The notes under the pieces were generated by a model. That model did not search any database. It was not told the DNA's origin and saw only the letters and a program-made list of their open reading frames with translations. Of a DNA stretch of 64,000 bases, positions 26,491 through 37,566 are shown one piece after another. The translations under genes and the position numbers were made by a program. The stretch's first letter is position 1. Every line of letters starts with the position of its first letter. Origin of the DNA: Cohnella xylanilytica (GTDB lineage Bacteria > Bacillota > Bacilli > Paenibacillales > Paenibacillaceae); NCBI RefSeq assembly GCF_014212175.1, contig NZ_JACJVR010000060.1, forward strand, positions 1 through 64,000, in the 5' to 3' direction.

Positions 26491-27542
26491 AGCAAATCCC
26501 ACGTGACCGGGGTGCCCGCCTTGACCGCCTTCGGCAGCCTGCGGCCGAGGACGAGGTCGAGGTACTTGGGCTCGAGCCCGTAGCCCGGACGAATGACTCT
26601 CACGTTGTCGGGACTGAGCTCCTCCCCGTCCGCCACGTCCCGGCTAATATAGAGCGACCGGCGGAACTTCATCGAGCTCCGCTCCTTCTCCCCGATGCCG
26701 TAATGCACGCGCCCGAGCGCCTGCCACGCTCTCTCCGTCTCGGCCACGAGCTGCCTCATCTCGTCCGGCTCCAAGGAGAACGCCGCGTCGACGCCGCCCT
26801 CCGCCCGGGACAAGGTGAAGTGCTTCTCGATGACCGACGCCCCGAGAGCCGTCGCCGCCACCGCCGCCCCGATCCCCTGCGTATGGTCCGAGAGCCCGAC
26901 CTCGCAGCCGAACAGGCTGCGCATGTGGGGAATCGTGAGCAGGTTGCTGTCGGCGGGCGAAGCCGGATACGTGCTCGTGCATTTGAGCAGGACGACGTTC
27001 GGGCAGCCGGCTTCCCGGGCGGCGTTCACCGCTTCCTCCAGCTGGGCGAGCGTCGCCATGCCCGTCGAGACGATCATCGGCTTGCCCTTGGAAGCCGTGT
27101 AACGGATCAGAGGCAGGTCGTTGTTTTCGAACGAAGCGATTTTGTAGAAGGGGACGTCCAGCTCCTCCAGGAAGTCGACCGCCTTCGGATGGAACGGGGT
27201 GCTGAACGGAATCATCCCCCGTTCGCGGCACCGCTCGAAGATCGGCCGGTGCCATTCCCACGGGGTGTAGGCCTGCTCGTACAGCTTGTAGAGCGACTGC
27301 CCCTTCCACAGGCTGTTCGGGTCGTCGATGTAGAAGTCCCCGTCGCTTCGCTCGAGGGTCATCAGATCCGCCGTGTACGTCTGGATTTTCAACGCGTGGG
27401 CTCCGGCGTCCGCGGCGGCGTCGACGATCCGCAGCGCCTTCTCGAGCGACTGGTTATGGTTGCCCGACATCTCCGCGATAATGAACGGGGCCGCCCCAGG
27501 TCCGACAGGACGGCCGCCCAGTACGATCTCCTCCATCTCCAT
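26487..27542 (-). CDS. pseI: Pseudaminic acid synthase
   Basis: This 351-residue protein is a NeuB-family synthase: FIIAEMSGNHNQSLEKA at the N-terminus, ALKIQTYTADLMT, the Pse-type WHRPIFERCRERGMIPFSTPF, VPFYKIASFE, VSTGMATL, LLKCTSTYPAS and SDHTQGIGAAVAATALGASVIEKHFTL. A C-terminal antifreeze-like (SAF) domain has RRSLYISRDVADGEELSPDNVRVIRPG. It condenses the 6-deoxy-AltdiNAc-type sugar with phosphoenolpyruvate. The choice of PseI over sialic acid synthase rests on the gene set PseB-C-G. The ATG overlaps the upstream stop as TGATG. Confidence 0.93.
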   Translation of the reverse strand: MEMEEIVLGGRPVGPGAAPFIIAEMSGNHNQSLEKALRIVDAAADAGAHALKIQTYTADLMTLERSDGDFYIDDPNSLWKGQSLYKLYEQAYTPWEWHRPIFERCRERGMIPFSTPFHPKAVDFLEELDVPFYKIASFENNDLPLIRYTASKGKPMIVSTGMATLAQLEEAVNAAREAGCPNVVLLKCTSTYPASPADSNLLTIPHMRSLFGCEVGLSDHTQGIGAAVAATALGASVIEKHFTLSRAEGGVDAAFSLEPDEMRQLVAETERAWQALGRVHYGIGEKERSSMKFRRSLYISRDVADGEELSPDNVRVIRPGYGLEPKYLDLVLGRRLPKAVKAGTPVTWDLL

Positions 27543-28189
27543 CACCTTCTCTTCTCTACTTTGATGACGAACGTCTCGCCGTCCAGCTCGAAGTAGCACG
27601 GGTACCGTTCGTTGTCCGCGACCCGAAGCAGCTGGAACTGCTCCCTTAAGCTCCGGTCGGGGTTGATCCGGCTGTCCGCCGGCGTCCTTCGCGGGTAGAA
27701 CGTCTCCTCGCCCTGCTGGCGGACCCCGAAGTGGACGATGCCGGGGTACCCTTCCAGGAATTCCTCGCACAGCTCGAACGTCGTCCGGGCGAGCGCGTTC
27801 CGCAGCTCCCCGATCAGCTCGAGTCCGCCGAACCGCATCGTCCGCCGGCAGTAGATCGGGCCGGCGTCCACCTTCTCCGCCGCTTCGAAGAGGACGACCG
27901 GAATCTCGTTTTTCCCCTCGAGAATTTGCCAGGTGAGCGGCGACCAGCCCTTGCCCTTCGGCAAGTCGCTGGCGTGCACGACCAGGTTGTTGCGGTTGCG
28001 CGACAGCAGGTCGGACCCGACGATCTGCTCGCACCCGAGGAAGAAGGCGACGTCTCCCTCCGGCAGGTCGTTCGCGTCGTGGATCCAGTAGATGTCGCCC
28101 GCGTACTTCTTCAGCGACGGCAGCCAGACCGGCAAGTATTGGTTGATCCAATTGTTAGGGTCCGACAGCACGGTCAATCTCGTTACCAT
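27542..28189 (-). CDS. Formyltransferase in the PseH position (PseJ-like)
   Basis: This 215-residue protein has the formyltransferase core: RNNLVVHASDLPKGKGWSPLTWQILEGKNEIPVVLFEAAEKVDAGPIY, which supplies Asn, His and Asp of the N10-formyl-tetrahydrofolate transferase triad, then a short C-terminal domain. The ATG at 28189 follows AAGGAGATGCTGGG and overlaps the pseG stop; the frame upstream is a shadow of pseG. No PseH acetyltransferase is found in the island. By position it should formylate the 4-amino group of the PseC product, giving a 7-N-formyl pseudaminic acid. That reaction is inferred. Confidence 0.85.
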   Translation of the reverse strand: MVTRLTVLSDPNNWINQYLPVWLPSLKKYAGDIYWIHDANDLPEGDVAFFLGCEQIVGSDLLSRNRNNLVVHASDLPKGKGWSPLTWQILEGKNEIPVVLFEAAEKVDAGPIYCRRTMRFGGLELIGELRNALARTTFELCEEFLEGYPGIVHFGVRQQGEETFYPRRTPADSRINPDRSLREQFQLLRVADNERYPCYFELDGETFVIKVEKRR

Positions 28190-29231
28190 CCCAGCATCTC
28201 CTTCGCCACGATCTTGGCGCCGCGCCCGTCCGTCAGCTTCATCGCGTTCTCGGACATTCGCGACAGCTCCGAGGGTCGATCCATGAGTTGAAGCACCGCC
28301 TCGCGCAGAACCCTCTCGTCGACCGATTCCGCCGTCCCGAGGCAGCGGACGGCTCCGGCCGCCTCCGCCTGCTCCGTCAACTCGCGCTGATTGTCGGCGA
28401 TCGTCACGATCAGGCTCGGCAGCCCGAGGCAGCATCGCTCCCAGGTCGTCGCGCCGCCCGCCCCGATCGCCAGGTCCGCCTCCGCCATCAGCTCGGCCAT
28501 GCGGTCCGCATGCCGGATGAAGCGGGCGTTCGGCACCTCGCGGCAGGCGAGCTCGATCGCCTCCGCGTCCCGGTTCAGCTTCCCCGCGACGACGGTCAGC
28601 CCGAGCCCTTCCGCCGCCAGCGGGGCCAACGCCCGAAGCGCCGTAAGCGTCACGCCTCCGGGGTCGGTTCCCCCGAAGGAGACGAGCGCGCGGCGAACGG
28701 CGCCGGCGCGGCGGACCCGGCTTCTCGCTTCCGCGAATTCCGGCCTCAGCAGGGCGTACCTCGGGCCGAGGAGAAGAGAGCAATCGTCCGGAACCAGTCC
28801 GACGTATCGGGCCCGAGGGGCTTCATAGTAGTTCTGATCCAGCAGCAGATCGCACCGGTGCGGGCGATTCGCCAGGTCGTCGACGACCATGATCCGGCGG
28901 GCCCGCGTTCCGACGATAAGCTCGTAACGGCGGTCGAGCGAATAATGGTCCACGACGAGCCAATCCGCCGGCGCGCCCTCCGAGGCCGCTTCGTCCAGCA
29001 GCTCCAGGGTCCGCTTGGCGTCGACCAGCCAGGAATCCGCGGACGGCAGCTCGCCGATCGTTCGCGCGGGATAGCCCCGTTCTCGAATGTAGGAGATCAG
29101 GTTGCCTTCCAGCTCGCGGCACAGGAACGCGACCTTCGCTCCCCGTTCGCGCAGCTCGTCGGCCAGCGACAGGCAGCGCATCACGTGGCCCGTGCCGATG
29201 CGGACGGACGCGTCCGCGCGAATGTAGACGT

Positions 29232-29235
<4 letters not shown>
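28183..29235 (-). CDS. pseG: UDP-2,4-diacylamido-trideoxy-altrose hydrolase
   Basis: This 350-residue GT-B fold hydrolase begins MNVYIRADASVRIGTGHVMRCLSLAD, the PseG signature (His in GTGHVMRC). It continues with WLVVDHYSLDRRYE, LLGPRYALLRPEF, VSFGGTDPGG and AIGAGGATTWERCCLGLPSL. It removes UDP from the activated trideoxy sugar before condensation by PseI. The ATG overlaps the pseC stop as ATGA. The long open frame upstream is a shadow of pseC. An N-formyl substrate would be expected here if the neighbouring formyltransferase replaces PseH. Confidence 0.94.
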
Positions 29236-31465
<2,230 letters not shown>

Positions 31466-31478
31466 GCGTTTTTGTGGG

Positions 31479-31565
31479 TTGACAGCCCTTCGATTACCCA
31501 TTACATTAAAGTCATAAAGGTTACTAATTGTAGCATTAATCCAAACAATCAATACATATAGTATC
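31479..31565 (+). promoter_or_regulatory. Divergent promoter and operators of the 31.6-37 kb unit
   Basis: On the plus strand TTGACA (31479-31484), 17 bp and TACATT (31502-31507). Two operator-like sites follow: GTTACTAATTGTAGC (31520-31534) and AATACATATAGTATC (31551-31565), centres 31 bp apart. The -10 box is imperfect. Confidence 0.6.
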
Positions 31566-31602
31566 GAATCTTTTCTTATTTTAGCGCGTGGAGGCTTGTC
31601 TC

Positions 31603-32922
31603 ATGATCATGGAATGCTTCAACCGGCTCTTCCCGATCAACCGGAGCTTGACGGGCGACGGCGTTCGCGAATCTCTGCGCATTCTCGGGGAGATCGTCCC
31701 GATTCGGCAGTCGGAGTACCCGAGCGGCATGGACTGCTTCGATTGGACGGTCCCCAAGGAGTGGAACGTCAGATCCGCCTGGGTCAAGGGCCGCGACGGC
31801 CGCACGCTCATCGACTTCCGGGACCACAACCTGCATCTCGTCGGCTACAGCGTGCCCGTGCGGGCGACGGTCTCGAGGGAGGAGCTGCTCGCCCGGCTGC
31901 ACACGAGGCCGGATCTTCCCGACGCCATCCCCTACGTCACTTCCTACTATAAAGAATACTGGGGATTCTGCGTTCAGCATCGACGCCTGGCGGAATTCAC
32001 GGACGACGAATACGAGGTCGTCATCGACGCCACGCTGGAGGACGGCCACCTGACGATCGGCGAAGGGTTCATCCAGGGCGAGACCGACCGCGAGATTCTG
32101 TTCTCGACGTATCTTTGCCACCCGTCCATGGCGATCAACGAGCTGTCCGGTCCTCTCGTTCAGACTTTCGTTTACAAGGAACTGCTGGAATTGAAGAAAA
32201 GAAGAGGGTTGAAGTACAGCTACCGGTTCCTGTACGTTCCCGAGACGATCGGCTCGATCCTCTATCTCAGCCAGCATGGCGAAGAGCTCAAGGCCAAGGT
32301 CGACGCCGGCTACGTCGTCACCTGCGCCGGTCACGGTCCTTCCTACACGTATAAGAAAAGCCGAAGAGGCGATTCGCTCGCCGACAAAGCCGCCCTGCAC
32401 GTGCTCTCCCGCTCCGGCCGTCCTTACCGGACCGTCGAATGGAGCCCCGTCGGCAGCGACGAACGCCAATACGGGAGCCAAGCGTTCAACCTTCCGGTCG
32501 GCAGCCTTATGCGCACCCCCTATCTCGAATATAAGGAGTATCATACGTCGATGGACAACGAATCCCTGATCTCGGAAGAAGCGCTGCAAGAGACGGTCCG
32601 CACGTATCTGGATATCGTCGAGACGCTGGAAGCGAACGAGATTTACGTCAGCAATCATACGCACGGGGAGCCGAAGCTGGACAAGCACGGCGTCTATCCG
32701 ACGATCGGAGGACAGCGCACGGAGGAGCAGAGGCGCCGGCTGTTCATGATCTCCTACCTGCTCGCCTTCAGCGACGGGAAGCACGATCTGATGGACGTCG
32801 CCGACAAGCTGGGCGTCGTCGGCAAGGATCTGTGGGAGACGGCCAAGCTGCTGGAGGATAAGGGGTTGCTGCGCAAAGCGAACGGGACGGAGCCGGCTGC
32901 CGCCGCCGGCACGTTCAATTAA
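31603..32922 (+). CDS. DUF4910-type aminopeptidase-fold protein
   Basis: This 439-residue protein matches the DUF4910/DUF2172 group: MECFNRLFPINRSLTGDGVRESL, PSGMDCFDWTVPKEWNV, VGYSVPVRATVS, FSTYLCHPSMAINELSGPL (candidate metal-binding His), YVPETIGSILYL and VGSDERQYGSQAFNLPVGSLMRTPYLEYKEYHTSMDN. The C-terminal 70 residues look like a winged helix (KHDLMDVADKLGV). The fold is like M28 peptidases. Such genes are frequent in surface-polysaccharide islands but the reaction is not established. The ATG at 31603 is 8 bases after GGAGG; the GTG at 31588 is a worse start. It leads the plus-strand unit. Confidence 0.85.
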   Translation: MIMECFNRLFPINRSLTGDGVRESLRILGEIVPIRQSEYPSGMDCFDWTVPKEWNVRSAWVKGRDGRTLIDFRDHNLHLVGYSVPVRATVSREELLARLHTRPDLPDAIPYVTSYYKEYWGFCVQHRRLAEFTDDEYEVVIDATLEDGHLTIGEGFIQGETDREILFSTYLCHPSMAINELSGPLVQTFVYKELLELKKRRGLKYSYRFLYVPETIGSILYLSQHGEELKAKVDAGYVVTCAGHGPSYTYKKSRRGDSLADKAALHVLSRSGRPYRTVEWSPVGSDERQYGSQAFNLPVGSLMRTPYLEYKEYHTSMDNESLISEEALQETVRTYLDIVETLEANEIYVSNHTHGEPKLDKHGVYPTIGGQRTEEQRRRLFMISYLLAFSDGKHDLMDVADKLGVVGKDLWETAKLLEDKGLLRKANGTEPAAAAGTFN

Positions 32923-32949
32923 CGAAGGAAACGGAGAGGACAAGAGGAC

Positions 32950-34305
32950 ATGGCCAATTCAACGGTATACGTCGTCCATTGCATCGACACGGAAGGTCCG
33001 CTGCACGAATCGCTGCAAGCGACGTTCGAGAGGATACGCCACATCGTCGGCATCGAGATCGAGCCGACGGCGGCTAACCTGAAGAAGCTGCAGAACCGGG
33101 AGATCGATCTGAACGGCCAAGAGGAGCTGGTCAGCCAGATCGTCGCCCCTCACGTGATCGAATACAAGGATACGTGGGACAAGATCGACGCGATGATGGA
33201 AGAGATCATGAGCCCCGCCTACCGCCAGAAGTACGCCGATCCTTCCGGACAAGGGTGGATCTACAACTGGTTCGCTGTAGACCACGTCGGCTTCGACGTC
33301 AATCCCCGGCGTCGGGATATGGGGTACCATAACATTTTCGACCATTACCGCCATCTCCTCCAAGCGACCGGCTCGACCCAAGACGAGATCCACTGGCACT
33401 TCCACCCGATGTCTACCTATAAAGAAGCTCATATCTGCGCCACCTCCTTCCTGAACTCTCCCCACCTTCTGGAGACACTCGCCCGGCGCGTCATCGAGCG
33501 CTCGTGGTTCCCGACGTGCTTCCGGCCCGGCTTCCACGCGGAGCGTCCGGACAGCCACTGGTTCCTGGAGCAGTGGATCCCGTTCGACTTCGCGAACCAA
33601 TCGATGTCCCGCGACCGCAGCGAGAGCCGCCAGAAGGACGTCGACGACGGCCGTCTCGGCGACTGGCGCCGCGCCGTCTGGGATTGGTCGCATTACCGGC
33701 CGGCCCACGACGATTATCAGCGGGAAGGCTCGTGCAACCGCACCATTTTCAAATGTCTCAACGTCGGAAGCCGCTTCCGCCTGCTGAACCAGAGCGAAGT
33801 AGATCTCGCCTTCCGCCGGGCGGACGAAGGGTTGCCCACCGTGCTCGCCTTCACGAACCACGATTACCGGGACATGCGTCCGGACATCGCAAACGTGCAC
33901 GCCATGCTGACGGAGGCCGCGAAGAAGTATCCGAACGTCCGCTGGGAGCACTCCGGCGCCCTGAAGGCCGCGCGGCAGACGCTCGGGCTTCGGGATGCGC
34001 AGCCGCTCGACCTGGACGTCCGCTTCGAGCGGGAAGATGGCGTCCTTCGCCTTCGCGTCCGTTCGAACAAGGACACGTTCGGGCCTCAGCCGTTCCTCGC
34101 CGTGCAGACGAAGGACCAGCGGTTCCTGCACGACAACTTCGACCTCCAGACCCCGAGGCGGGAGTGGAGCTACGTGTTCGACCGCAATTCCGTCCGGCCG
34201 GAGTCGATCGAGAGAATCGGCATCGCGGGCAGCGACGCCTGCGGCAACGTCTGCGTCGCCTTGTTCGACGGCGCCGGCTCGCCCGTCGGCAAAACTTCTT
34301 TTTGA
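32950..34305 (+). CDS. NodB-like (polysaccharide deacetylase fold) protein
   Basis: This 451-residue cytoplasmic-looking protein shows NodB-fold motifs: VVHCIDTEGPL near the N-terminus (Asp), EIHWHFHPMSTYKEAH (HxxxH-like pair), and CFRPGFHAERPDSHWFLEQWIPFDFANQS, which matches the R-x-G and D-x-S motifs. A later AFTNHDYRDMRPDI could supply another His-Asp. A C-terminal domain of about 110 residues, likely all beta, follows. A sugar N- or O-deacetylation role in the island is inferred. The ATG follows GAGAGGACAAGAGGAC. Confidence 0.68.
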   Translation: MANSTVYVVHCIDTEGPLHESLQATFERIRHIVGIEIEPTAANLKKLQNREIDLNGQEELVSQIVAPHVIEYKDTWDKIDAMMEEIMSPAYRQKYADPSGQGWIYNWFAVDHVGFDVNPRRRDMGYHNIFDHYRHLLQATGSTQDEIHWHFHPMSTYKEAHICATSFLNSPHLLETLARRVIERSWFPTCFRPGFHAERPDSHWFLEQWIPFDFANQSMSRDRSESRQKDVDDGRLGDWRRAVWDWSHYRPAHDDYQREGSCNRTIFKCLNVGSRFRLLNQSEVDLAFRRADEGLPTVLAFTNHDYRDMRPDIANVHAMLTEAAKKYPNVRWEHSGALKAARQTLGLRDAQPLDLDVRFEREDGVLRLRVRSNKDTFGPQPFLAVQTKDQRFLHDNFDLQTPRREWSYVFDRNSVRPESIERIGIAGSDACGNVCVALFDGAGSPVGKTSF

Positions 34306-34322
34306 CCATGGGAGGAACGGGA

Positions 34323-35201
34323 ATGAGATTGGCCATCGGGTCGGTTCAGTTCGGCATGGAATACGGCGTAGGAGGCAAAGGCAAGGTTCCCTTCCAGGAG
34401 GTCGCCGCGATCGTGTCCTACGCCCGGCAGGCGGGCATCGACATGATCGACACGGCCCCCCGTTACGGAGACAGCGAGACGATACTCGGGCAGATCAAGG
34501 ACGGCTTCGTCTTCCCCCGGATCGTGACGAAGACCCCTCATTTCCCCGGGGAGTGGATCGGCCCCGAGCAGATCGGGTTCATGGAGACGACGTTCCGGCA
34601 ATCGCTCAGGAACCTGCGCCGCAACCCGGTATACGCCGTTCTCGTGCACCTGGCCGAGGACCTGCTGAAGCCCGGCTCCGAGCGGATCTACGAGAGGATG
34701 CAGGCGTGGAAGGAGGAAGGGCTGACCGAGAAAATCGGCTTCTCCGTCTACACCGGGGAGGAGATCGACCGGGTGCTCGACCGCTTCCCCGGCTTCGAAG
34801 TCGTCCAGCTGCCGATCAACGTGCTGGACCAGCGCCTCGTCGCCAGCGGCCATCTCGTCGAGCTGAAGGACGCGGGCATCGAGATCCAGGCCCGGTCCGT
34901 ATTCCTCCAGGGGCTGCTGCTCATGGATCCCGCCCGGCTGCCCGACGGCCTCTCCCGCTTCCGCCCGGCTCTGGAAGAGCTGCGGCGCCGCTGGGAGAAG
35001 CTCGGCCTGACGCCGGTCGCCGGAGCCATGGCGTTCATTCGGAGCCTTCCGGAGATCGACGACGCGATCGTCGGCGTGCACAGCCTGCAGCAGCTGCGGG
35101 AGGTCCATCGCGCGTTCGCCGACAAGCCGGCCGTTCACGTTCCATTCGAGGAATACTCGCTGAACCGGGAGACGGATCTGCTCGATCCGAGAAGGTGGTG
35201 A
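34323..35201 (+). CDS. Aldo/keto reductase family protein
   Basis: This 292-residue protein has the AKR pattern RLAIGSVQFGMEYGV, AGIDMIDTAPRYGDSETILG (catalytic Asp and Tyr), RIVTKTP, VYAVLVHL, GFSVYTGEEI and VQLPINVLDQRL. The ATG at 34323 is 7 bases after GGGAGG. It would reduce a carbonyl on a nucleotide sugar or nonulosonate. It is followed 5 bases later by a Gfo/Idh oxidoreductase gene, so the two probably act in sequence. The substrate is unknown. Confidence 0.88.
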   Translation: MRLAIGSVQFGMEYGVGGKGKVPFQEVAAIVSYARQAGIDMIDTAPRYGDSETILGQIKDGFVFPRIVTKTPHFPGEWIGPEQIGFMETTFRQSLRNLRRNPVYAVLVHLAEDLLKPGSERIYERMQAWKEEGLTEKIGFSVYTGEEIDRVLDRFPGFEVVQLPINVLDQRLVASGHLVELKDAGIEIQARSVFLQGLLLMDPARLPDGLSRFRPALEELRRRWEKLGLTPVAGAMAFIRSLPEIDDAIVGVHSLQQLREVHRAFADKPAVHVPFEEYSLNRETDLLDPRRW

Positions 35202-35206
35202 CGATA

Positions 35207-36364
35207 ATGGACAAGATTCGATTCGGCATGATCGGCTTAAGTCCCGGCAACGGGCATCCCTATTCCTGGTCCGCCATCTGCAACGGCTACGATCCCGAAG
35301 CGATGGAGACGTGCCCCTTCCCCGTCATCCCCCGTTACTTGGCCAAGCGGAAGTTCCCGGAGGATGGCCTTCAGGAAGCGCAGGTGACGCACATCTGGAC
35401 GCAGAGCCGCGCCCTGTCGGAGCATATCGCGCTCGCTTCCCGCATTCCGAACGTCGTCGACCGGCCCGAGGACCTCATCGGACAGGTGGACGCCGTTCTG
35501 CTCGCGAGAGACGATTACGAGCTGCACGAGGAGATGAGCCGGCCGTTCCTGGCTGCCGGACTTCCGGTATTCGTCGACAAGCCGCTGGCCGTCGACCGCA
35601 AGACCGCGGACCGCATCTGGAAGCTGCAGACGTACGAGGGCCAGCTGTTTACGGGCACCTCGTTCCGGTACGCCAGAGAGTTTTCGCTGACGGACGCGGA
35701 ACGGGAGGCGCTCGGGGAGCTGGTCTACGTCGATGCATGCGTGATGAAAAGCTGGGACAAATACGGCATCCACATCGTCGAGCCCGTATTGAGCCTGATC
35801 GGGGATCAAGGCCCGATCCGGGACGTCCGCTCCGCCTCCGCGGGCGACGCGACAATCGTGCAGGCGGAGTGGGGCTCGGGGCTGCTGGCGACGTTCACCT
35901 CCCTCGGCTCCATTCCCGCTCCCGTCGCCATCCGTCTCTTCGGGACGAAGGGCTTCAAGGAGATGAAGCTGGAGGACACCTACTCCGCGTTCAAAGCTTC
36001 GCTGCAAGCGTTCGTCGACGTCATCCGCGGCCGGACGGCTCCGGTCCGCTACGACGAAGTGATGCGCATCATGGAGCTGATCGAGTGCGGACTCCGGCCG
36101 TCGGCCGCGGGCCGCGACGCGGTCAAGTCGGAGGAGGCGGATGCCGGTATGGATAAAGTCAAGGTCAGCAAGGTTGAGGTTGTCCAGGCGGTTAAGGGCC
36201 CGTTGTCTGCCGATGCGGTCGAGGCCGCTTTGGCTCGAGCGGATACGGCCGGTTCGGGGGCAGCCGATGCGGATGCTTCGCGCTCCGTAACCGTTCGCCT
36301 CGAGTGGGAGCGCAAGAATGCGGACCTGGAAGCGAGCCGCGACAAGGAGGAGATGGCCGAATGA
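35207..36364 (+). CDS. Gfo/Idh/MocA family oxidoreductase with an odd C-terminal extension
   Basis: This 385-residue protein begins with KIRFGMIGLSPGNGHPYSWS (Rossmann-like) and has VDAVLLARDDYELH, the family Lys motif VFVDKPLAVDRKTAD and KSWDKYGIHIVEPV. Residues 1-300 cover the usual two domains. Residues about 300-385 form an extra tail rich in Ala, Asp, Glu, Val and Lys (SKVEVVQAVKG and EAALARADTAGSGAADAD) that the family does not need. The stop overlaps the pseF start as ATGA. Substrate unknown; a nucleotide-sugar or nonulosonate derivative is likely from context. Confidence 0.82.
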   Translation: MDKIRFGMIGLSPGNGHPYSWSAICNGYDPEAMETCPFPVIPRYLAKRKFPEDGLQEAQVTHIWTQSRALSEHIALASRIPNVVDRPEDLIGQVDAVLLARDDYELHEEMSRPFLAAGLPVFVDKPLAVDRKTADRIWKLQTYEGQLFTGTSFRYAREFSLTDAEREALGELVYVDACVMKSWDKYGIHIVEPVLSLIGDQGPIRDVRSASAGDATIVQAEWGSGLLATFTSLGSIPAPVAIRLFGTKGFKEMKLEDTYSAFKASLQAFVDVIRGRTAPVRYDEVMRIMELIECGLRPSAAGRDAVKSEEADAGMDKVKVSKVEVVQAVKGPLSADAVEAALARADTAGSGAADADASRSVTVRLEWERKNADLEASRDKEEMAE

Positions 36365-37071
36365 ACCGTTCCGTCGTCGCGATCATTCCGGCCCGCGGCG
36401 GGTCGACCCGGATCAAGAACAAGAATATCGCCGACTTCAACGGCCTGCCCATGATCGCATGGACCCTTAGCGCCGCTCGGGAATCCGGGCTGTTCGCGCG
36501 AATCGTCGTCAGCACCGACAGCGAGGAGATCGCGGAAGTGTCCCGGGCTTACGGCGCCGACGTTCCCTTTCTCCGTGAGAAGCATGCCGACGCCCACTCT
36601 CCGGTCAGCGAAGCGACGATTCACGCGCTCGAACAATTGGAGGAGCGCCTCGGCGAGTCGTACGACGACGTCGTGCAGCTGTTCGCCTGCTGCCCGCTGC
36701 GGAGAGCGGAACACATCCGCGACGCGTACGGGCTGTTCGTACGCGAGAACGCCGACTTCCTGATCAGCGCATCCAATCCCAAAGGCTTCAATCCGTGGTG
36801 GTCGGTCAAGCTCGACTCTTCCTCCCGCCCGACGCGGCTGTTCCCCGAAGCCTATCATACGCGCTCGCAGGACCTCGAGCCGCTGTACATCCCTTCGGGC
36901 GCCATCTGGATCGCCCGTTGTGATCGGCTTCGCGAGGCGGGCACCTTCTACGGCCCCTCGCACCTCTACTATCCGATCGACTGGAGAGCCGCCGTCGATA
37001 TCGACGAAGAAGAGGACCTGGTTTTCGCCGAAGCGCTGGCCCGCATGGAGGGGATCCGCGCCCGCGCGTAG
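36361..37071 (+). CDS. pseF: CMP-pseudaminic acid (acylneuraminate) cytidylyltransferase
   Basis: This 236-residue protein has the CMP-NeuNAc synthetase pattern: VAIIPARGGSTRIKNKNIADFNGLPMIAW at the N-terminus, VVSTDSEEIAEVSRAYGADVPFLR, and DVVQLFACCPLRRAEHIRDA. It activates the nonulosonate with CTP. The start follows CAAGGAGGAGATGGCCGA. It completes the PseB-C-G-I-F set, although it is in the divergent plus-strand unit and not with the other pse genes. The call PseF over NeuA follows that gene set. Confidence 0.93.
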   Translation: MNRSVVAIIPARGGSTRIKNKNIADFNGLPMIAWTLSAARESGLFARIVVSTDSEEIAEVSRAYGADVPFLREKHADAHSPVSEATIHALEQLEERLGESYDDVVQLFACCPLRRAEHIRDAYGLFVRENADFLISASNPKGFNPWWSVKLDSSSRPTRLFPEAYHTRSQDLEPLYIPSGAIWIARCDRLREAGTFYGPSHLYYPIDWRAAVDIDEEEDLVFAEALARMEGIRARA

Positions 37072-37090
37072 CTCCCTTTTTGCTCCGACG

Positions 37091-37212
37091 TGCCATTATC
37101 CCCTCGGATCAGGCTCGCATCTCGCTGATGCGGGCCTTGTGCCGCTATCCCATCCGCTCAGGCGGCCCGCTTCCCGAGTTATCGGGGCTGTACCACTATC
37201 CCCTCGGATCAG
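37091..37212. repeat. Three degenerate direct repeats, about 50-bp period
   Basis: TGCCATTATCCCCTCGGATCAG (37091), TGCCGCTATCCCATCCGCTCAG (37140) and TACCACTATCCCCTCGGATC (37191) recur with periods of 49 and 51 bp in the gap after pseF. No gene is seen in 37072-37566. Confidence 0.75.
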
Positions 37213-37277
37213 TACACGGTCGCAGGCTATGAGTCCTGCAGGAATAATTCGCGCTTTCCCTATTAGGCCGCAATGGG

Positions 37278-37379
37278 GAGTCATCCAGTTACTCTCTTTT
37301 TGCTACAAAGTCCCTTCGGCGATCATGTGAGTCATCCAGTTACACACTTTTTGCTACAGAGTCCCTTCGGCGGCGATGT
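37278..37379. repeat. Two 51-bp direct repeats downstream of manC
   Basis: Units 37278-37328 and 37329-37379 share GAGTCATCCAGTTAC, CTTTTTGCTACA and AGTCCCTTCGGCG. A degraded third copy follows. They lie between the convergent pseF and manC genes. Confidence 0.85.
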
Positions 37380-37566
37380 GCGGCACCCTGTTACTCGCGC
37401 TTCGCTCTATTGCGCCTTATCTGTCGCAAGAGAAGTAACCATATCGCTGCATGAGTTCAGGACGAGGCAATTCGGCGCAAGGGGCGCAATCGCGACGCGA
37501 TCCCAAAGGGAAATCGGCAAAGAGACGGCCCCTACCGGGCCGCCCCTCTCTCACGCATCTTGCCTA

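Noticed and set aside
26487..27542. Sialic or legionaminic acid synthase (NeuB/LegI)
   Set aside because: The linked PseB, PseC and PseG proteins define the pseudaminic route; no NeuC-type or Leg-type genes are present.
27542..28783. Longer frame extending the formyltransferase upstream
   Set aside because: The first part overlaps pseG and has the composition of a shadow frame. The ATG at 28189 has a strong ribosome binding site.
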